A stretch of 64,000 nucleotides of DNA from G965213525 sp965213525 (GCA_965213525.1 OZ243889.1:3246514-3310513); one strand, 5' to 3'. Counted from the first letter of the stretch, positions 43,214-52,954 are shown. The notes: generated by a model from the letters alone, not told the origin. Made by a program: numbers and translations.

Positions 43214-44416
43214 ATGACGCGCACCTGGCGCCTGCTGCTGGCCCTGCTGGCCGCCTTCTCGTTGGTCGCCGCCGCCTGCGGCGACGCCGACGACGATGCC
43301 GACCCCGTGATCGAGGTCGGTGACGACGCCGACGACGTCGACACCGAGGCCACCGACGTGCCCGGTGACGTCGACACGGTGACCGAGACCGAGACCGCCG
43401 TCGACAGCGGCACGGCCACCGAGGCGGCGGGCACCGAGTCGGGTGAGGCGATGGACGGGTCCGACGTCGAGGTCGGCCTCGTCTACGACATCGGCGGTCG
43501 AGGCGACCTCTCGTTCAACGATGCGGCCGCCGCCGGTCTCGATCGGGCCATCGCCGACTTCGGCGTGGACGCCACCGAGCTCGAGCCGAGCAGCGGCGGT
43601 GAGGATCGCGACGAGTCGCTCGCCCTGTTGAGCGAGCAGGGCAACGACGTCGTGTTCGCCGTCGGCTTCTTGTTCCAGGACGCGGTCGAGGCCTCGTCTG
43701 AGGAGAACCCGGACGTGAACTTCGGACTCATCGACTCGGTCGTCGAGGCCGACAACGTCGCGTCGCTGGTCTTCGCCGAGGAGCAGGGCTCGTTCCTCGT
43801 CGGCGCCCTGGCCGCGCTGACCTCTGAGACCGGGCGCATCGGCTTCATCGGAGGGGTCGACTTCGAGCTCATCCAGCGCTTCGAGGCCGGCTACGAGGCC
43901 GGCGCGAGGGCGGTCGACCCCGACGTCGAGATCGACATCGACTACGTCTCCCAGCCCCCCGACTTCGACGGGTTCAACCAACCCGACGTGGCCCAGGAGA
44001 TCGCGCTGTCGCAGTACCAGAGCGGGGTCGACGTGATCTACCACGCCGCCGGCGGCGCCGGGAACGGCCTGTTCGAGGCGGCCCGCACCTACTCCGAGAA
44101 CAACGACACCCAGGTCTGGGCCATCGGCGTCGACTCCGACCAGTACCTCACCGTCAGCCCCGACCTGCAGCCCTACGTGCTGTCGTCGATGCTGAAGCGG
44201 GTCGACGTCGCGGTGTACGAGACGATCCGCTCGCTCGTCGAGGGCGACTTCGCCAGCGGGGTGTCGGTCTTCGATCTCAGCGTCGACGGGGTCGGGTACT
44301 CCACGACCGGTGACAACATCTCCGGCGAGGTCATCGACCAGCTCGAGGACCTGAAGGCCCAGATCGTCGCCGGTGAGATCGAGGTGCCGTCGAGCCCCGA
44401 GCGCCTCGAGGGCTGA
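43214..44416 (+). CDS. BMP-family nucleoside-binding lipoprotein
   Basis: 400 residues. The signal peptide ends in lipobox LVAAAC near residue 21, followed by an acidic linker rich in Asp, Glu and Thr (about residues 23-85). The binding domain has the BmpA/Med pattern: GLVYDIGGRGDLSFNDAA, then VDFELIQRFEAGYEAGAR, VIYHAAGGAGNGLFEAA and IGVDSDQY. These proteins capture nucleosides outside the membrane for the ABC importer encoded next. The start is ATG 43214, with GGAGGG 7 nt upstream. Confidence 0.9.
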   Translation: MTRTWRLLLALLAAFSLVAAACGDADDDADPVIEVGDDADDVDTEATDVPGDVDTVTETETAVDSGTATEAAGTESGEAMDGSDVEVGLVYDIGGRGDLSFNDAAAAGLDRAIADFGVDATELEPSSGGEDRDESLALLSEQGNDVVFAVGFLFQDAVEASSEENPDVNFGLIDSVVEADNVASLVFAEEQGSFLVGALAALTSETGRIGFIGGVDFELIQRFEAGYEAGARAVDPDVEIDIDYVSQPPDFDGFNQPDVAQEIALSQYQSGVDVIYHAAGGAGNGLFEAARTYSENNDTQVWAIGVDSDQYLTVSPDLQPYVLSSMLKRVDVAVYETIRSLVEGDFASGVSVFDLSVDGVGYSTTGDNISGEVIDQLEDLKAQIVAGEIEVPSSPERLEG

Positions 44417-44420
44417 GCGG

Positions 44421-45971
44421 GTGGGCCCTGCCGGCGACGATCTCGCCGTCGAGCTCGACGGGATCACCAAGCGCTTCCCCGGCGTCGTCGCCAACGACGA
44501 CGTCACCCTGCGGGCCAGGCGTGGCGAGATCCACGCCATCGTCGGCGAGAACGGCGCTGGCAAGTCCACCCTCATGAAGATCCTCTACGGGATCCAACGC
44601 CCCGACGAGGGCACGATCCGCATCGACGGGGTCGAGGTGACGCTCAAGTCGCCCTCTGACGCCATCGGAGGTGGCATCGGCATGGTCCACCAGCACTTCA
44701 TGCTCGTCGACAACTTCACGGTGCTCGAGAACATCGTGCTGGGGTCCGAGCCGACGAGGGGCGCGAGCATCGACGTCGACGACGCCCGCCGGCGCATCTA
44801 CCAGCTGGTCGAGGACTACGGCCTGTCCGTCGACCCCGATCGGTCCGTCGCCGACCTCGGGGTGGGCGAGCGCCAGCGGGTCGAGATCCTCAAGGTGCTG
44901 TACCGGGGGGCACGCATCCTCATCCTCGACGAACCCACCGCCGTGCTCGTCCCCCAGGAGGTGCACGAGCTGTTCGGGTCGTTGCGCGACCTCGTCGCCG
45001 AGGGCGTCACCGTGCTGTTCATCTCCCACAAGCTCGACGAGGTCCTCGAGGTCGCCGACCGCATCACCGTCATCAGGGCGGGACGCACCGTCGCCGAGGT
45101 GGCCCGGGGCGAGCTGGACGCCCGGGGTCTGGCCGAGCTGATGGTGGGCAGCGAGCTACCGACGCCGGTCGCCGGTGAGCACGTGGTCGGCACCGACGTC
45201 GAGCTGTCGGTCCGTGGCCTGGTCGTGAGCGACGCCGAGCGGGTCGTCGTCGACGGCGTTGACCTCGAGGTGCACCGAGGTGAGATCGTCGGGATCGCCG
45301 GCGTGGAGGGCAACGGACAGACCCCCCTCATCGAGGCCCTCGTGGGTGTTCGACCCGTCGACGCCGGAACGATCACGCTCGGCGGCGCCGACGTCACCGC
45401 CGCCTCGACCCGCCAGCGTCGCCAGAGCGGTCTCGGCTACATCCCCCAGGATCGCCATCGCGAGGGCTTGTTGCTGGACGCCCCGCTGTGGGAGAACGCC
45501 ATGCTCGGCCATCAGACCGCCCCGCCCTACGCCAAGGGCCCGTGGGTCGATCGCGCCGGGGCCCGGCGCCGCACCGCCGAGGTCATCGAGCGCTTCGACG
45601 TGCGCACCCCGGGCGTCGAGACCACCGCTCAGGCCCTGTCGGGGGGCAACCAGCAGAAGCTCATCTTCGGCAAGGAGATGGCGGCCGGCCCGCGGGTCCT
45701 GATCGCCGCCCAACCGACCCGGGGCATCGACGTCGGCGCCCAGGCCGCCATCTGGAACGAGCTGCGCGCCGCCCGGGCCGGCGGGCTGGCCGTGCTGTTG
45801 GTGTCGGCCGATCTCGAGGAGCTCATCGGGCTGGCCGACACCCTCGTGGTCATGTATCGCGGCCGCCTGGTCGCCTGGCTCGACCCGGCCACCGTCACCC
45901 CCACCGAGCTGGGGTCGCACATGACCGGGGCGCGCTCCGGCGCGGTGGACGTCGAGGCAGACGCTCGTTGA
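44421..45971 (+). CDS. Nucleoside ABC transporter ATPase, two nucleotide-binding domains
   Basis: 516 residues with two NBDs, as in sugar/nucleoside importers of the YufO/NupO group. NBD1 has Walker A GENGAGKST near residue 36, signature VGERQRVEILKVL and Walker B ILILDEPTAVL. NBD2 has the usual family-degenerate P-loop GVEGNGQTP, and signature LSGGNQQK with a Walker B-like region reading VLIAAQPTRGIDVG; Glu after Asp is replaced, which is normal in this family. Only NBD1 probably hydrolyses ATP well. Start GTG 44421, 4 bp after the binding-protein gene. Confidence 0.9.
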   Translation: MGPAGDDLAVELDGITKRFPGVVANDDVTLRARRGEIHAIVGENGAGKSTLMKILYGIQRPDEGTIRIDGVEVTLKSPSDAIGGGIGMVHQHFMLVDNFTVLENIVLGSEPTRGASIDVDDARRRIYQLVEDYGLSVDPDRSVADLGVGERQRVEILKVLYRGARILILDEPTAVLVPQEVHELFGSLRDLVAEGVTVLFISHKLDEVLEVADRITVIRAGRTVAEVARGELDARGLAELMVGSELPTPVAGEHVVGTDVELSVRGLVVSDAERVVVDGVDLEVHRGEIVGIAGVEGNGQTPLIEALVGVRPVDAGTITLGGADVTAASTRQRRQSGLGYIPQDRHREGLLLDAPLWENAMLGHQTAPPYAKGPWVDRAGARRRTAEVIERFDVRTPGVETTAQALSGGNQQKLIFGKEMAAGPRVLIAAQPTRGIDVGAQAAIWNELRAARAGGLAVLLVSADLEELIGLADTLVVMYRGRLVAWLDPATVTPTELGSHMTGARSGAVDVEADAR

Positions 45972-47104
45972 GCCGACGACCCACCCGCCTCGGGCTGACC
46001 CTGGCTGCGCCCCTCGGCGCGCTGGTGCTGTCGCTCGCCCTCTCAGCGGTGTTCCTCGCCGCCAGCGGTCACTCGCCGCTGAGGGCCTACGGCGACATGT
46101 GGGAGTTCGGCACCCGGGGCGAGTCCATCGTGTCGGCGCTCAACAGGGCGGTCCCGCTGTACCTGTCGGCCCTGGCGGTGGCGTTGGCCTTCAAGGTCAA
46201 GCTGTTCAACATCGGCGTCGAGGGCCAGTACCTGGTGGCGGCGGTGGTCGCGGCCTGGGCGGGGGCGGCGGTCGAGCTGCCGGCGGTGCTGCACGTCGGG
46301 TTGATCGTGGTGGTCGCCATGGCTGTCGGAGGGGCCTGGGCCACGGTGCCTGCCCTGTTGAAGGTGTACCGGGGCGTGCACGAGGTGATCTCGACGATCA
46401 TGTTCAACCTCATCGCCTCGGGCTTCATCGCCTGGCTGCTGATCGAGCACCTGGGCGACCCCGACTCCGATCTCAGCGAGACCGCCGAGATCGCCCCGTC
46501 GGGTCACGTGCCCGACCTCGACTCGTGGCTGGGGGCGGTGGGCCTGGCGCCTGAGCGGGGCCGCCCGCTGAACGGCGCCCTGCTGCTGGCCGTGGTGGCC
46601 GGCGTCGTCTTCTACGTCGTGGTGTGGCGGACCCGCTTCGGCTTCGATCTGCGCGCTGCGGGAGAGAACTCGTGGGCGGCGACGGCCAGCGGTGTGCGGT
46701 CCACCACGATGGTGCTGCGCACCATGATCCTCTCGGGCGCGCTGGCCGGCTTGGTCGGCCTGCCCGAGCTGTTGGGCTTCAGCCACCAGTACGGCAACGA
46801 CTTCACCACCAACCTGGGCTTCGACGGCATCGCCGTGGCCCTGCTCGGGCGGGGCAACCCGATCGGCATGGCCGCCGGAGCCCTGTTGTTCGGTGCGCTC
46901 GAACGTTCGGGTCAGGTGCTCGACCTCGAAGGGGTCCCCGCCGAGATCGTGTCGATCATGCAGGGCATCATCCTCATCGCCGTCGTCGTCGCCTACGAGA
47001 TCGTTGCCCGGATCCGACGGGCCCGCGAGGCGAGCCAGACCGCCGCCGCCGTCGACCGGCCCGCCGGCGGGCCCCAGCGCGCCGAGGTCGGGGCGCCGGT
47101 GTGA
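45968..47104 (+). CDS. Nucleoside ABC transporter permease 1
   Basis: 378-residue BPD_transp_2 permease (NupP/YufP type) with about ten helices. The motif KVKLFNIGVEGQYLVAA near residue 75 is the family signature. The coupling region (FDLRAAGENSWAATASGV) and the NDFTTNLGFDGIAVALLGRGNPIG block are conserved. The only plausible start is TTG 45968, overlapping the ATPase stop (TTGA), so translation should depend on coupling. A hydrophilic tail follows the last helix. Confidence 0.88.
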   Translation: MSRRPTRLGLTLAAPLGALVLSLALSAVFLAASGHSPLRAYGDMWEFGTRGESIVSALNRAVPLYLSALAVALAFKVKLFNIGVEGQYLVAAVVAAWAGAAVELPAVLHVGLIVVVAMAVGGAWATVPALLKVYRGVHEVISTIMFNLIASGFIAWLLIEHLGDPDSDLSETAEIAPSGHVPDLDSWLGAVGLAPERGRPLNGALLLAVVAGVVFYVVVWRTRFGFDLRAAGENSWAATASGVRSTTMVLRTMILSGALAGLVGLPELLGFSHQYGNDFTTNLGFDGIAVALLGRGNPIGMAAGALLFGALERSGQVLDLEGVPAEIVSIMQGIILIAVVVAYEIVARIRRAREASQTAAAVDRPAGGPQRAEVGAPV

Positions 47105-48405
47105 CCGCCACGACCGCCGATCCAGCCAGCCCCGCGGTTCGACAGGGGCCCCGGACCCGCACTCGCAGCCGCGGTCGACGTCTCGGCCTGGTCGTGCTGG
47201 CCCTCAGCGGGGTGATGCTGGTGCTGTCGATCGCCTCGGCGGCCGGCGACGCCCCCGATCTGACCTCGAGCGGCACCTTCGCCGGGGCGCTGCGCCAGGC
47301 CGTGCCGATCGGGCTGGTGGCCGTCGGCGCCATCTACTCCGAACGGGCCGGCATCGTGAACATCGGCCTGGAGGGGATGCTCATCCTCGGCACCTGGTTC
47401 GGGGCCTTCGCGGGGTTCACCTACGGGCCGTGGTGGGGCGTGCTGGCCGGGATGCTCGGCGGAGCCCTCGGCGGGTTGCTGCACGCCGTGGCCACCGTCA
47501 GCTTCGGCGTCGATCACATCATCTCGGGGGTGGCGATCAACATCCTGGGCGCCGGCATCGCCCGGTACCTGTCGGTCATCCACTTCAGCGACGAGGGCGG
47601 CGGCGCCACCCAGTCGCCACGCATCCAGAGCGAGCTGGGCTCGTTCGACGTGCCGGTGCTGGCCGGGGGGGAGGTCCTCGGCTGGAACAGCCCCGACGTG
47701 CTCGGTGACCTCGAGGGTCGCGACGTGTTCTTCGTCAGCGACGTCGCCGGCTTCCTCGGGGGGCTCACCCGGGCGGTGCCCTACCTCACCCTCGTTGCCG
47801 TGGCCCTGGTCCCGATCAGCGCCTACGTGCTGTTCCGCACGGCGTGGGGGCTGCGGCTGCGATCTTGCGGAGAGCACCCCGCCGCCGCCGAGACGCTCGG
47901 CGTGGGGGTCTACCGCATGAGGTACTACGGGGTGGTCATCTCGGGCGCCTTCGCTGGTCTGGGCGGGGCGTTCATCGTCGTCGAGCTGTCACGGATCTAC
48001 CGAGAGGGCCAGACCGGGGGTCGTGGGTTCATCGGCTTGGCGGCCATGATCTTCGGCAATTGGATGCCCTGGGGTGGGGCCGGGGGTGCCGGGCTGTTCG
48101 GCTACGCCAACGTCTTGCGCCTGCGCGACGAGCGGTCGGTGCACGCCCTGCTGCTGGCCATCGGGCTCACCGGACTGCTCGTGGGCGCGTGGCTGCTCTG
48201 GCGGGGACGACCCCGCGCCGGTGTGGTGGTCGGGCTCATCGGGTTGGCGATCGTCGTCGTGTGGGCGCTCACCGACTCGGTGCCCAGCCAGTTCGTCGAC
48301 TTCACCGCCCCCGTGGTCACCCTGTTGGTCCTCAGCCTGTCCGCTCAGCGGTTGCGGCCGCCGGCCTCGGTCGGCGAGCCCTACCGGCGCGGCGAGGCCA
48401 GCTGA
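47101..48405 (+). CDS. Nucleoside ABC transporter permease 2
   Basis: 434-residue partner permease (NupQ/YufQ type). It has a charged N-terminus, about ten helices, and the signature AIYSERAGIVNIGLEGMLILGTW near residue 80. The coupling-loop block LRLRSCGEHPAAAETLGV is present. About 80 C-terminal residues beyond the usual end carry two further hydrophobic segments. The start GTG 47101 overlaps the preceding stop. Confidence 0.89.
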   Translation: MTATTADPASPAVRQGPRTRTRSRGRRLGLVVLALSGVMLVLSIASAAGDAPDLTSSGTFAGALRQAVPIGLVAVGAIYSERAGIVNIGLEGMLILGTWFGAFAGFTYGPWWGVLAGMLGGALGGLLHAVATVSFGVDHIISGVAINILGAGIARYLSVIHFSDEGGGATQSPRIQSELGSFDVPVLAGGEVLGWNSPDVLGDLEGRDVFFVSDVAGFLGGLTRAVPYLTLVAVALVPISAYVLFRTAWGLRLRSCGEHPAAAETLGVGVYRMRYYGVVISGAFAGLGGAFIVVELSRIYREGQTGGRGFIGLAAMIFGNWMPWGGAGGAGLFGYANVLRLRDERSVHALLLAIGLTGLLVGAWLLWRGRPRAGVVVGLIGLAIVVVWALTDSVPSQFVDFTAPVVTLLVLSLSAQRLRPPASVGEPYRRGEAS

Positions 48406-48855
48406 GTGCCCGGGCCAGCGGGGGACGACGAGCCTCGCCACCGCCGATACCGCCATCGTCACGGCGAGCTGCGCGAGGTCGACTGGGATGAGCTCGGTCG
48501 ACGAGCGGTCGAGGTGGCCCGCTCGGCTCAGGCCCCGTACTCCCACCTTGCGGTCGGGGCGGCCGGGCTGGTCGACGACGGACGAGTCGTCGTCGGGTGC
48601 AACGTCGAGAACGCCAGCTACGGCCTGTCGCTGTGCGCAGAGTGCGGGGTGGTGTCCTCCCTGGCCGCCACGGGGGGCGGCCGCCTCGTGGCGATCGTCA
48701 CGCGGCTGGTCGATGGGGGTCACGTCCTGCCCTGTGGGCGGTGCCGCCAGCTGCTCGACGAGGCGGGCGGCCCCGAGCTGCTCGTCGACGGCGACGGCCG
48801 ACCCCGGGCCCTCTCGAGCCTGCTGCCCGACGCCTTCGGGCCCGCAGACCTGTAG
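48406..48855 (+). CDS. cdd: Cytidine deaminase
   Basis: 149 residues. It converts cytidine and deoxycytidine to uridine forms. The zinc site is CAEC (near residue 79) with PCGRC downstream, and the substrate block APYSHLAVGAAG and NVENASYGL are intact. It starts on the base after the permease stop (GTG 48406). About 30 charged residues precede the normal N-terminus. Confidence 0.93.
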   Translation: MPGPAGDDEPRHRRYRHRHGELREVDWDELGRRAVEVARSAQAPYSHLAVGAAGLVDDGRVVVGCNVENASYGLSLCAECGVVSSLAATGGGRLVAIVTRLVDGGHVLPCGRCRQLLDEAGGPELLVDGDGRPRALSSLLPDAFGPADL

Positions 48856-48861
48856 CGCTCG

Positions 48862-50151
48862 GTGACCGCCCACGCCCTGGACCCGGTGTCGATCATCGTC
48901 GCCAAGCGCGACGGTCGAACGCTCGACGACGCCCAGATCCGCTGGTTCGTCGAGGGGTTCACCGACCAGACGGTGGCTGCCGAGCAGATGGCGGCGCTGG
49001 CCATGGCGGTGCTCTGGCGAGGCCTGGACGACCGCGAGCTGTCGACCTGGACGGCGGCGATGCTCGACTCGGGAGTCGGCATGGATCTCGGCGACCTGGG
49101 GCGTCCCACCGTCGACAAGCACTCCACCGGCGGCGTCGGCGACAAGGTGTCGCTCGTGCTCTGTCCCCTGGTGGCGGCCTGCGGGGCCGCCGTGCCCCAG
49201 CTGTCGGGCCGGGGCCTCGGGCACACCGGCGGCACCCTCGACAAGATGGAAGCCATCCCCGGGTGGTCGGCCGTGCTCACCCCTGACGAGCTGCGGGCCC
49301 AGCTGGCCGAGGTCGGTGCAGCGATCGTGGCGGCCTCGGACGACCTGGCCCCGGCTGACCGGGAGCTGTACGCGCTGCGCGACGTGACCGGCACGGTCGA
49401 GTCGATCCCGCTCATCGCCAGCTCGATCATGTCCAAGAAGATCGCCGAGGGGACCGATGCCCTCGTCCTCGACGTCAAGGTGGGCAGCGGGGCGTTCATG
49501 AAGGACGCCGACCGGGCCCGTGCCCTCGCCGATGCCATGGTCAGGCTGGGCGGGGACCACGGCGTGGCGACCACGGCGCTGCTCACCGACATGGACGTTC
49601 CCCTCGGTCGCAGCGCCGGCAACGCCGTCGAGGTCACCGAGGCCGTCGAGGTGCTCGACGGTGGCGGGCCCGCCGACCTCCTCGAGGTGACCCTGGCGTT
49701 GGCCGCCGAGATGGTGGCCCTGGCCGGCCTCGACGTCGACCCCGCCGACAAGCTCGCCGACGGGTCGGCCCGCAGGGTGTGGGACGAGATGGTCTCCGCC
49801 CAGGGCGGCGACCCCACGGCTGCGCTTCGCGAGGGTCGTCACGGCGAGGAGCTCGTCGCCCACCGCAGCGGCACCGTCGAGCGCCTCGACGCCCTGGCGG
49901 TGGGGGTGGCCGCCTGGCGCCTCGGGGCGGGGCGGGCGCGCCGCAGCGAGGCGGTGCAGGCCGGCGCGGGCGTGCGGTGGTGGTGCCAACCCGGCGACGA
50001 GGTCAGAGTCGGCGACGTGCTGGCCGAGCTGCGCACCGACGACCCCGGCCGCCTGGCCGGCGCCCGCCAGGCCCTGAGCGCAGGGATCGTGGTCGGTGAC
50101 GGGCCGCCGTCGCGACGTGGTCCGATCGTCCTCGACCGCCTCGGCCCGTGA
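48862..50151 (+). CDS. deoA: Pyrimidine-nucleoside/thymidine phosphorylase
   Basis: 429 residues. It cleaves thymidine, deoxyuridine or uridine with phosphate to free base and sugar 1-phosphate. The phosphate/sugar motif KHSTGGVGDKVSLVLCP near residue 85 and the SGRGLGHTGGTLDKMEAIPG block are diagnostic. It lies 6 bp after cdd; uracil it releases can go to Upp. A 13-bp tandem repeat with a small hairpin (GGCCCG/CGGGCC, 50156-50173) follows the stop. Confidence 0.93.
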   Translation: MTAHALDPVSIIVAKRDGRTLDDAQIRWFVEGFTDQTVAAEQMAALAMAVLWRGLDDRELSTWTAAMLDSGVGMDLGDLGRPTVDKHSTGGVGDKVSLVLCPLVAACGAAVPQLSGRGLGHTGGTLDKMEAIPGWSAVLTPDELRAQLAEVGAAIVAASDDLAPADRELYALRDVTGTVESIPLIASSIMSKKIAEGTDALVLDVKVGSGAFMKDADRARALADAMVRLGGDHGVATTALLTDMDVPLGRSAGNAVEVTEAVEVLDGGGPADLLEVTLALAAEMVALAGLDVDPADKLADGSARRVWDEMVSAQGGDPTAALREGRHGEELVAHRSGTVERLDALAVGVAAWRLGAGRARRSEAVQAGAGVRWWCQPGDEVRVGDVLAELRTDDPGRLAGARQALSAGIVVGDGPPSRRGPIVLDRLGP

Positions 50152-50219
50152 GCTCGGCCCGTGAGCTCGGGCCGCGTGGCCGACCCCGGCCGTGCCGCCG
50201 AGCGTCGACGGCCAGGTCG

Positions 50220-50225
50220 TAGACT
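50220..50225 (+). promoter_or_regulatory. -10 element TAGACT for add
   Basis: TAGACT, 6 nt, ATG 50232; leaderless arrangement that would let add be expressed apart from the transport operon. Confidence 0.5.
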
Positions 50226-50231
50226 GCACCG

Positions 50232-51326
50232 ATGCACCGCTTGTCCGACGAGCACCTGCGGCGCATGCCCAAGGCGGTGCTGCACGACCACCTCGACGGT
50301 GGCCTCCGTCCCGCCACCATCATCGAGTTGGCCGACGCCCAGGGCCACGAGCTGCCCTCCACCGACGCCGACGAGCTCGGCGCCTGGTTCCGGCGCGGTG
50401 CGAGCCGACGCGACCTGCCCCTCTACCTGGAGACCTTCGAGCACACCGTCGGGGTCCTCCAGACCGCCGAGGCCCTGCACCGGGTGGCGTCTGAGGCCTC
50501 CCGTGACCTCGCCGACGACGGGGTCGTCTACGCCGAGGTGCGCTTCGCCCCCGAGCTGCACCTCGAACGTGGCCTCAGCCTCGACGAGGTGGTCGAGGCC
50601 GTCACCGACGGGTTCCGTGACGGCTCGGCCGACCGGGCGATCGTGGTCCGCACGCTGCTCACCGCCATGCGCACCACGGCGCGCTCGCTCGAGATCGCCG
50701 AGCTGGCGCTGCGCTGGCGCGACGCCGGCGTCGTCGGCTTCGACATCGCCGGCAAGGAGGCCGGGTTCCCCCCGACCCGCCACCTCGACGCCTTCCAATA
50801 CGTCATGCGAGAGAACTTCCACATCACCATCCACGCCGGTGAGGCCTTCGGGCTGCCCTCGATCTGGGAGGCGCTGCAGTTCTGTGGCGCCGAGCGTCTG
50901 GGTCACGGCGTGCGCATCGTCGATGACATCACCGTCGACGACGACGGCGTCGCCCACCTCGGTCGCCTGGCCGGCTTCGTGCGCGATCGGCGGGTGCCGC
51001 TCGAGATGTGCCCGAGCTCCAACGTCCACACCGGGGCCGCCGACACGATCGCCACCCATCCGATCGGGTTGCTGCGAGACCTGCGGTTCCGTGTCACGGT
51101 CAACACCGACAACCGCTTGATGTCCGACGTCACCATGTCAGGCGAGATGGGTCGGTTGCACGAGGCGTTCGGCTGGGGCCTGCGCGACTTCGAGTGGTTG
51201 ACCATCAATGCCGTGAAGTCGTCGTTCCACCCCTTCGATCAGCGTCTGCGCCTGATCGACGAGATCATCAAGCCGGGGTACGCAGCGATGGCGGCCAGCA
51301 CGCTCGGCACCTCGGTGGGCGTGTGA
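50232..51326 (+). CDS. add: Adenosine deaminase
   Basis: 364 residues. Zinc enzyme converting adenosine to inosine. Metal and catalytic motifs: HDHLDGG near residue 18, ITIHAGEAFG near residue 200, RLGHGVRI and the VNTDNRLMS near the end (Asp-Asn in place of the commoner Asp-Asp). HLDGGLRP and EVRFAPELH are typical. It closes the nucleoside salvage set. The stop overlaps the next start (TGATG). Confidence 0.92.
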   Translation: MHRLSDEHLRRMPKAVLHDHLDGGLRPATIIELADAQGHELPSTDADELGAWFRRGASRRDLPLYLETFEHTVGVLQTAEALHRVASEASRDLADDGVVYAEVRFAPELHLERGLSLDEVVEAVTDGFRDGSADRAIVVRTLLTAMRTTARSLEIAELALRWRDAGVVGFDIAGKEAGFPPTRHLDAFQYVMRENFHITIHAGEAFGLPSIWEALQFCGAERLGHGVRIVDDITVDDDGVAHLGRLAGFVRDRRVPLEMCPSSNVHTGAADTIATHPIGLLRDLRFRVTVNTDNRLMSDVTMSGEMGRLHEAFGWGLRDFEWLTINAVKSSFHPFDQRLRLIDEIIKPGYAAMAASTLGTSVGV

Positions 51327-52489
51327 TGCCGGACCCTGACGACCCGTTCCGCCGCCCCGACGAGCTCGGCGACCCGGGCCGCCCCGGCGTGCCTGGCGGC
51401 TTTGACGGTCCCGCCAGCCCTGGCGAGCCGCTCGATCCGACCGTGGCGCAGCCCGGCGCGCCGACGCCCCCGAGCGGGACCCCGCTGACGGGGTCGACCG
51501 GCGCCACCGGCGCCCGTGGGTCAACAGGTGGGGGGTCTGCGAGCCCGGGGTCACGGCCGCCTGGTGCTGACCCGGCCAGGGCCGAGATCCTCCCGGGTGG
51601 TCTGGTCGCCCCGCCGCCCGACGACGAGGCCCCGGACTGGCAGCGTCCGGCGATCATCGCCATGGGCGCGCTGGTGCTGCTCGGCCTGGTGCTCATCGGC
51701 GTCCTCGTGTTCGGCGGCGACGACGACGAGGTCGACGTGCTCACCGACGGGGCGCTGACCGAACCGCTCGAGACCGTCCCGCCGGCGCCGACGCCCCTGC
51801 CGGCCCCGCCCGTGGCCACCCTGCCCGCCGCCCCGACGACGTCGCCCGCGACGACCGCTGCCACCACCCAGGCGCCCGCCCCGGCGCCCACGACGACGCC
51901 GCCGCCGGCTGCGTCGGTCACCTCCTCGCCGCCAGCTTCCGCGCCGCCGCCAGCGCCGGAGCTGCCGCCCGCCTCGGAGATCCCGCCGACACCGGTCATC
52001 GCCACCCTCGATGACGCCGGCCCGGCGCTGCCCGGTCGTGGTCCGCATCGGGCGCACTGGTACGTCGCCGACGGGGTGTGGGTGGCGGTGCTGGGCGGCT
52101 GGGACGCCGCCGCTGACGAGGGCTGGTGCCTGGTGACGGCTCGCCGTGCGGCCGACAGCGACACGCTGGACGACGCCCTCGGGGCCCCGACCAGCGACGG
52201 CGCCTGTGACGGTCTCGACGCCGAAGGGGTCGATGACCCGGGTCGCGGCGAGGGCCTGCGACGCTGCGGCGAGCTCGCGTACGTGGTCACCGACATCGAC
52301 GGCGGCGCCGGCGCCGGTCAACTCGTCGTGCGAGCGGTGCCGGCCGGCGCAGGCGTGCTGGCCGCTGGCGTCGAGGGCGTGGTCGGCGCAGCCGACGATG
52401 CTCCCGGTTTCGAGCTGGAGCGCTCCCGGTACTCGGTGCCGTCCGGGGTGTCGGCCAGCGGGGCGACCGAGGTGGCCTGCGGCGAGTGA
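51326..52489 (+). CDS. Single-pass membrane protein with Pro/Thr/Ala stalk, hypothetical
   Basis: 387 residues. The N-terminal about 105 residues are cytoplasmic, disordered and Pro/Gly-rich. One helix follows (AIIAMGALVLLGLVLIGVLVFGG), then an acidic patch and a Pro/Ala/Thr-rich stalk of about 80 residues. The outer domain of about 170 residues has four Cys (EGWCLVTAR, DGACDGL, LRRCGELAY, EVACGE) that could form two disulfides. No family recognised. The stalk would lift the domain through the wall. The start ATG 51326 overlaps the add stop. Confidence 0.68.
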   Translation: MPDPDDPFRRPDELGDPGRPGVPGGFDGPASPGEPLDPTVAQPGAPTPPSGTPLTGSTGATGARGSTGGGSASPGSRPPGADPARAEILPGGLVAPPPDDEAPDWQRPAIIAMGALVLLGLVLIGVLVFGGDDDEVDVLTDGALTEPLETVPPAPTPLPAPPVATLPAAPTTSPATTAATTQAPAPAPTTTPPPAASVTSSPPASAPPPAPELPPASEIPPTPVIATLDDAGPALPGRGPHRAHWYVADGVWVAVLGGWDAAADEGWCLVTARRAADSDTLDDALGAPTSDGACDGLDAEGVDDPGRGEGLRRCGELAYVVTDIDGGAGAGQLVVRAVPAGAGVLAAGVEGVVGAADDAPGFELERSRYSVPSGVSASGATEVACGE

Positions 52490-52516
52490 TCCGTCCCCGG
52501 CCCCGCCCCTGGCCGC

Positions 52517-52954
52517 TCAGGCGCGCTCGGGGGCCTCGGGCACCTCGGTCATCTCCAGCACCCGCTCCACCAGCTCGATCGCGGCGGGATCGACGTCACC
52601 GACGTCGAGCTGCTGGAGGGCCATGAGAGCGGTGAGGTCGCCGCGCACGAGCAGGCGGCCCTGGAGGAACGCCTCCATCACCTTCTGGGGATCCCGCTCG
52701 ACGAACAGCCGCACGGCGACGCCGTAGGACGTCGTGACGTCGACGTCGGCGCCGTCCTGGGTGCCCCGTAGCAACAGCGGGTAGCCGCCGGTGGTGTCGA
52801 CGTGGAGGCGCAGATCGTCGGGGTGGTACGGCGTCTCGGTCACCGTGACGTTGATCCGGGCTGACACCGGCGGAGGGGGGAGGCGGCCGTCGTACTCGGC
52901 GCGCAGCTGCTCGGCGGCGTCGAGCCACTCCTCGGACAAGAAGGGATGAGGCAT
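52517..52954 (-). CDS. SCP2 sterol-binding-like domain protein
   Basis: 145 residues. The order of strands and helices and the block YGVAVRLFVERDPQKVMEAFLQGRLLVRGDLTALMALQ match the SCP2 lipid-binding fold. In actinobacteria such stand-alone domains bind fatty-acyl or sterol-like ligands. The start ATG 52954 (PHPFLSEEWLDAAEQLRAEY) is typical of this group. It is convergent with the preceding gene. Confidence 0.78.
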   Translation of the reverse strand: MPHPFLSEEWLDAAEQLRAEYDGRLPPPPVSARINVTVTETPYHPDDLRLHVDTTGGYPLLLRGTQDGADVDVTTSYGVAVRLFVERDPQKVMEAFLQGRLLVRGDLTALMALQQLDVGDVDPAAIELVERVLEMTEVPEAPERA

